This document shows, one piece after another, positions 62,816 through 64,000 of a DNA stretch of 64,000 nt (the first letter of the stretch is position 1; each line of letters starts with the position of its first letter). The stretch is taken from NCBI RefSeq assembly GCF_036002945.1, contig NZ_CP108529.1:2728001-2792000 (forward strand). The letters run 5' to 3'. Source of the DNA: Streptomyces sp. NBC_01224 (GTDB taxonomy: Bacteria > Actinomycetota > Actinomycetes > Streptomycetales > Streptomycetaceae). Below the pieces are notes generated by a model. The model worked only from the letters and a program-made list of their open reading frames with translations, had not been told where the DNA came from and made no database searches. The position numbers and the translations under genes are program-made.

Positions 62816-64000
62816 TCACTCGGCCAGTCGTTCCTCCGCCTCCAGTTCTTCCTCGAACTGCTCCTCGATCTCCGCGATGCCCTTCGCCACGGCTTCCGCC
62901 AGATGGACGGGGCAGGTCAGCACCTCGCTCCCGTAGCCCTGGCCGGAGTCCGGGCCGGGGGCGGGGCATGCGTCGGGAGCGTAGAGGTGCGCGATGCGGG
63001 CCACGCGATCGGAGGTGCGCTCATGGCCGGGCGCATGGCCGTCCGCGTGGGCGCATGTGCCACCGGGCAGGGTGGTGGCAGCGGTACGGAGGACGCCGAG
63101 GATCTCGCGGGCGATTCCGTACGACAGCTCCAGGGAATCGGCCGCCGTGCCCATCAGGAGCAGCAGGACGGTCCGCTCGAGCGCGGGTCCGTCGGGGCCG
63201 AGCCGCTCGTACCGCCGGGCCGCCCAGAGCGCCGCTTCCTCGGAGGCCGTCTCGTCCTTGAACGGGACATGCCGCTCGCTCAGCGGTTTGATGTCGAGCC
63301 GGCCGTCGGGGCGCAGGTACACCGGGTCCAGATGTGCCGTCTCCCGGGTGCCGAAGAGGGTGTCGACCGCTTCGCGCAGATGATCGCGGGCCTCGACGGC
63401 GAGGGCGCGCAGGAAGGTGGTGCAGGTCCACGCCTCCAGCGAGGCCCCGTATCCGTCTTCGTGTTCCTCGCGCAGGACGGTCCGGCCGCCGGGGCTCTGC
63501 AGGTGGATTCCCTCGGCGGCCTGCTGGTCGCTGCCGGAGTTCAGTGCCGGGTGCTCATCGTCCTCATGCGCGCACGTCTCGTCCGGCAGCAACGGCAGTA
63601 CGGACTCCAGGCCCTCGATCATGTCGTCGAGCAGCGACCGCTGTTTGATCCGGCCCGACGCCGCGTACCAGCAGTTCGCATGGGCGACGACGACATAGCC
63701 GGCGAGAGCGGCCCGGGAGAGACTGCTGGGCGGTGCGGCGTGGACCTCCAGGTCCCAGAGCGGATCACCGTTCGGATAGTCGTTGAGCACACTGCCCAGG
63801 CTGCTGATGTTGCTCCGGTGACTCTCCGGAATGATCTCGGGGATGCCCTCCGTGCTGCCCGGCAGGATCACATCGGCGGCTGTCCGCGCCCAGCCGGCGG
63901 CGTTGCGGGGGCAGGCCTCGACCTCGTCCCACGCAACGAGCGGAACCTGGACGTCCGGCGCGTCGAGCAGCGCGTCCGCGTCCGTGTCCCACCGCTCCAG
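62816..64000 (-). CDS. Unrecognised protein with internal duplication, runs off the right edge
   Basis: The frame is open from 62816 to 64000 without a stop. A GTG at 63871 would give 351 residues, but the additional 43 codons (ERWDTDADALLDAPDVQVPL, then VAWDEVEACPRNAAG) have good codon bias, so the true start is probably outside the window. Two similar halves each contain a LP-x(2-3)-TCAH-acidic-H element (LLPDETCAHEDDEHPA and LPGGTCAHADGHAPG), hinting at a duplicated metal- or Cys-based site. No family is recognised. Partial at its 5' end. Confidence 0.55.
   Translation of the reverse strand: MERWDTDADALLDAPDVQVPLVAWDEVEACPRNAAGWARTAADVILPGSTEGIPEIIPESHRSNISSLGSVLNDYPNGDPLWDLEVHAAPPSSLSRAALAGYVVVAHANCWYAASGRIKQRSLLDDMIEGLESVLPLLPDETCAHEDDEHPALNSGSDQQAAEGIHLQSPGGRTVLREEHEDGYGASLEAWTCTTFLRALAVEARDHLREAVDTLFGTRETAHLDPVYLRPDGRLDIKPLSERHVPFKDETASEEAALWAARRYERLGPDGPALERTVLLLLMGTAADSLELSYGIAREILGVLRTAATTLPGGTCAHADGHAPGHERTSDRVARIAHLYAPDACPAPGPDSGQGYGSEVLTCPVHLAEAVAKGIAEIEEQFEEELEAEERLAE

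Overview
The window is a high-GC actinobacterial chromosome segment, almost certainly from a Streptomyces species. Support comes from the extreme G/C preference at third codon positions, many GTG starts, an XRE(DUF5753)/DUF397/ATPase regulatory trio, a SpoIIE-type phosphatase, a LAL regulator, and the gene order of the branched-chain amino acid and serine genes. No rRNA, tRNA, CRISPR array or intact insertion sequence was seen.

Region 1 (1-16.8 kb) is accessory and regulatory. It holds a secreted GH101 endo-alpha-N-acetylgalactosaminidase (cut by the window edge), a secreted S1 serine protease between two paralogous GlxA-type AraC regulators that share a near-identical probable leaderless promoter, and an MBL-fold hydrolase with a ferredoxin-like N-terminus. 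The abaA/whiJ-type trio follows, then a lipoprotein, a DUF1905 protein, a three-gene cassette resembling type VII (WXG100) secretion substrates, a secreted M15-like peptidase candidate, a YceI protein and a thioredoxin-reductase-like flavoprotein next to decayed gene remnants.

Region 2 (16.3-22.2 kb) carries membrane and signalling genes: a small membrane protein, a multidomain sensor SpoIIE phosphatase, a Gly-rich membrane protein and a GNAT enzyme.

Region 3 (22.2-29.7 kb) holds cimA, with a terminator-bearing leader and a possible Ile-rich leader peptide. Next is a five-gene operon: fused urease gamma/beta, urease alpha, agmatine deiminase, a TetR regulator and an MFS transporter. It is preceded by a duplicated palindromic operator and followed by a strong terminator. 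No urease accessory genes are present.

Region 4 (29.6-35.7 kb) is an FtsX permease pseudogene, then ilvE and leuB, then a graveyard of gene fragments (phosphoesterase-like, LysR, MDR oxidoreductase, MmyB-like regulator, epimerase) with one plausible 42-residue gene behind sequence repeats.

Region 5 (35.7-42.7 kb) has a secreted GH97 glycosidase, the proline catabolic pair (proline dehydrogenase and P5C dehydrogenase) with a divergent PucR regulator and palindromic operators, a MITE-like inverted repeat, and a TetR gene.

Region 6 (42.7-48.3 kb) is the serA, ilvC, ilvN, ilvB block. ilvB has a classical attenuator with leader peptide MRTRILVLGKRVG. With ilvE, leuB and cimA the window holds much of isoleucine/leucine/valine synthesis.

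Region 7 (48.3-64 kb) holds a GGDEF protein with a degenerate EAL domain, a 2-hydroxyacid dehydrogenase, an aldo/keto reductase, a PQQ-type sugar dehydrogenase lipoprotein, a DUF6191 protein, a large LAL-type LuxR regulator, a small basic protein, a membrane protein, an MMPL transporter coupled to a GNAT enzyme, and an unrecognised protein with an internal duplication that runs off the right edge.
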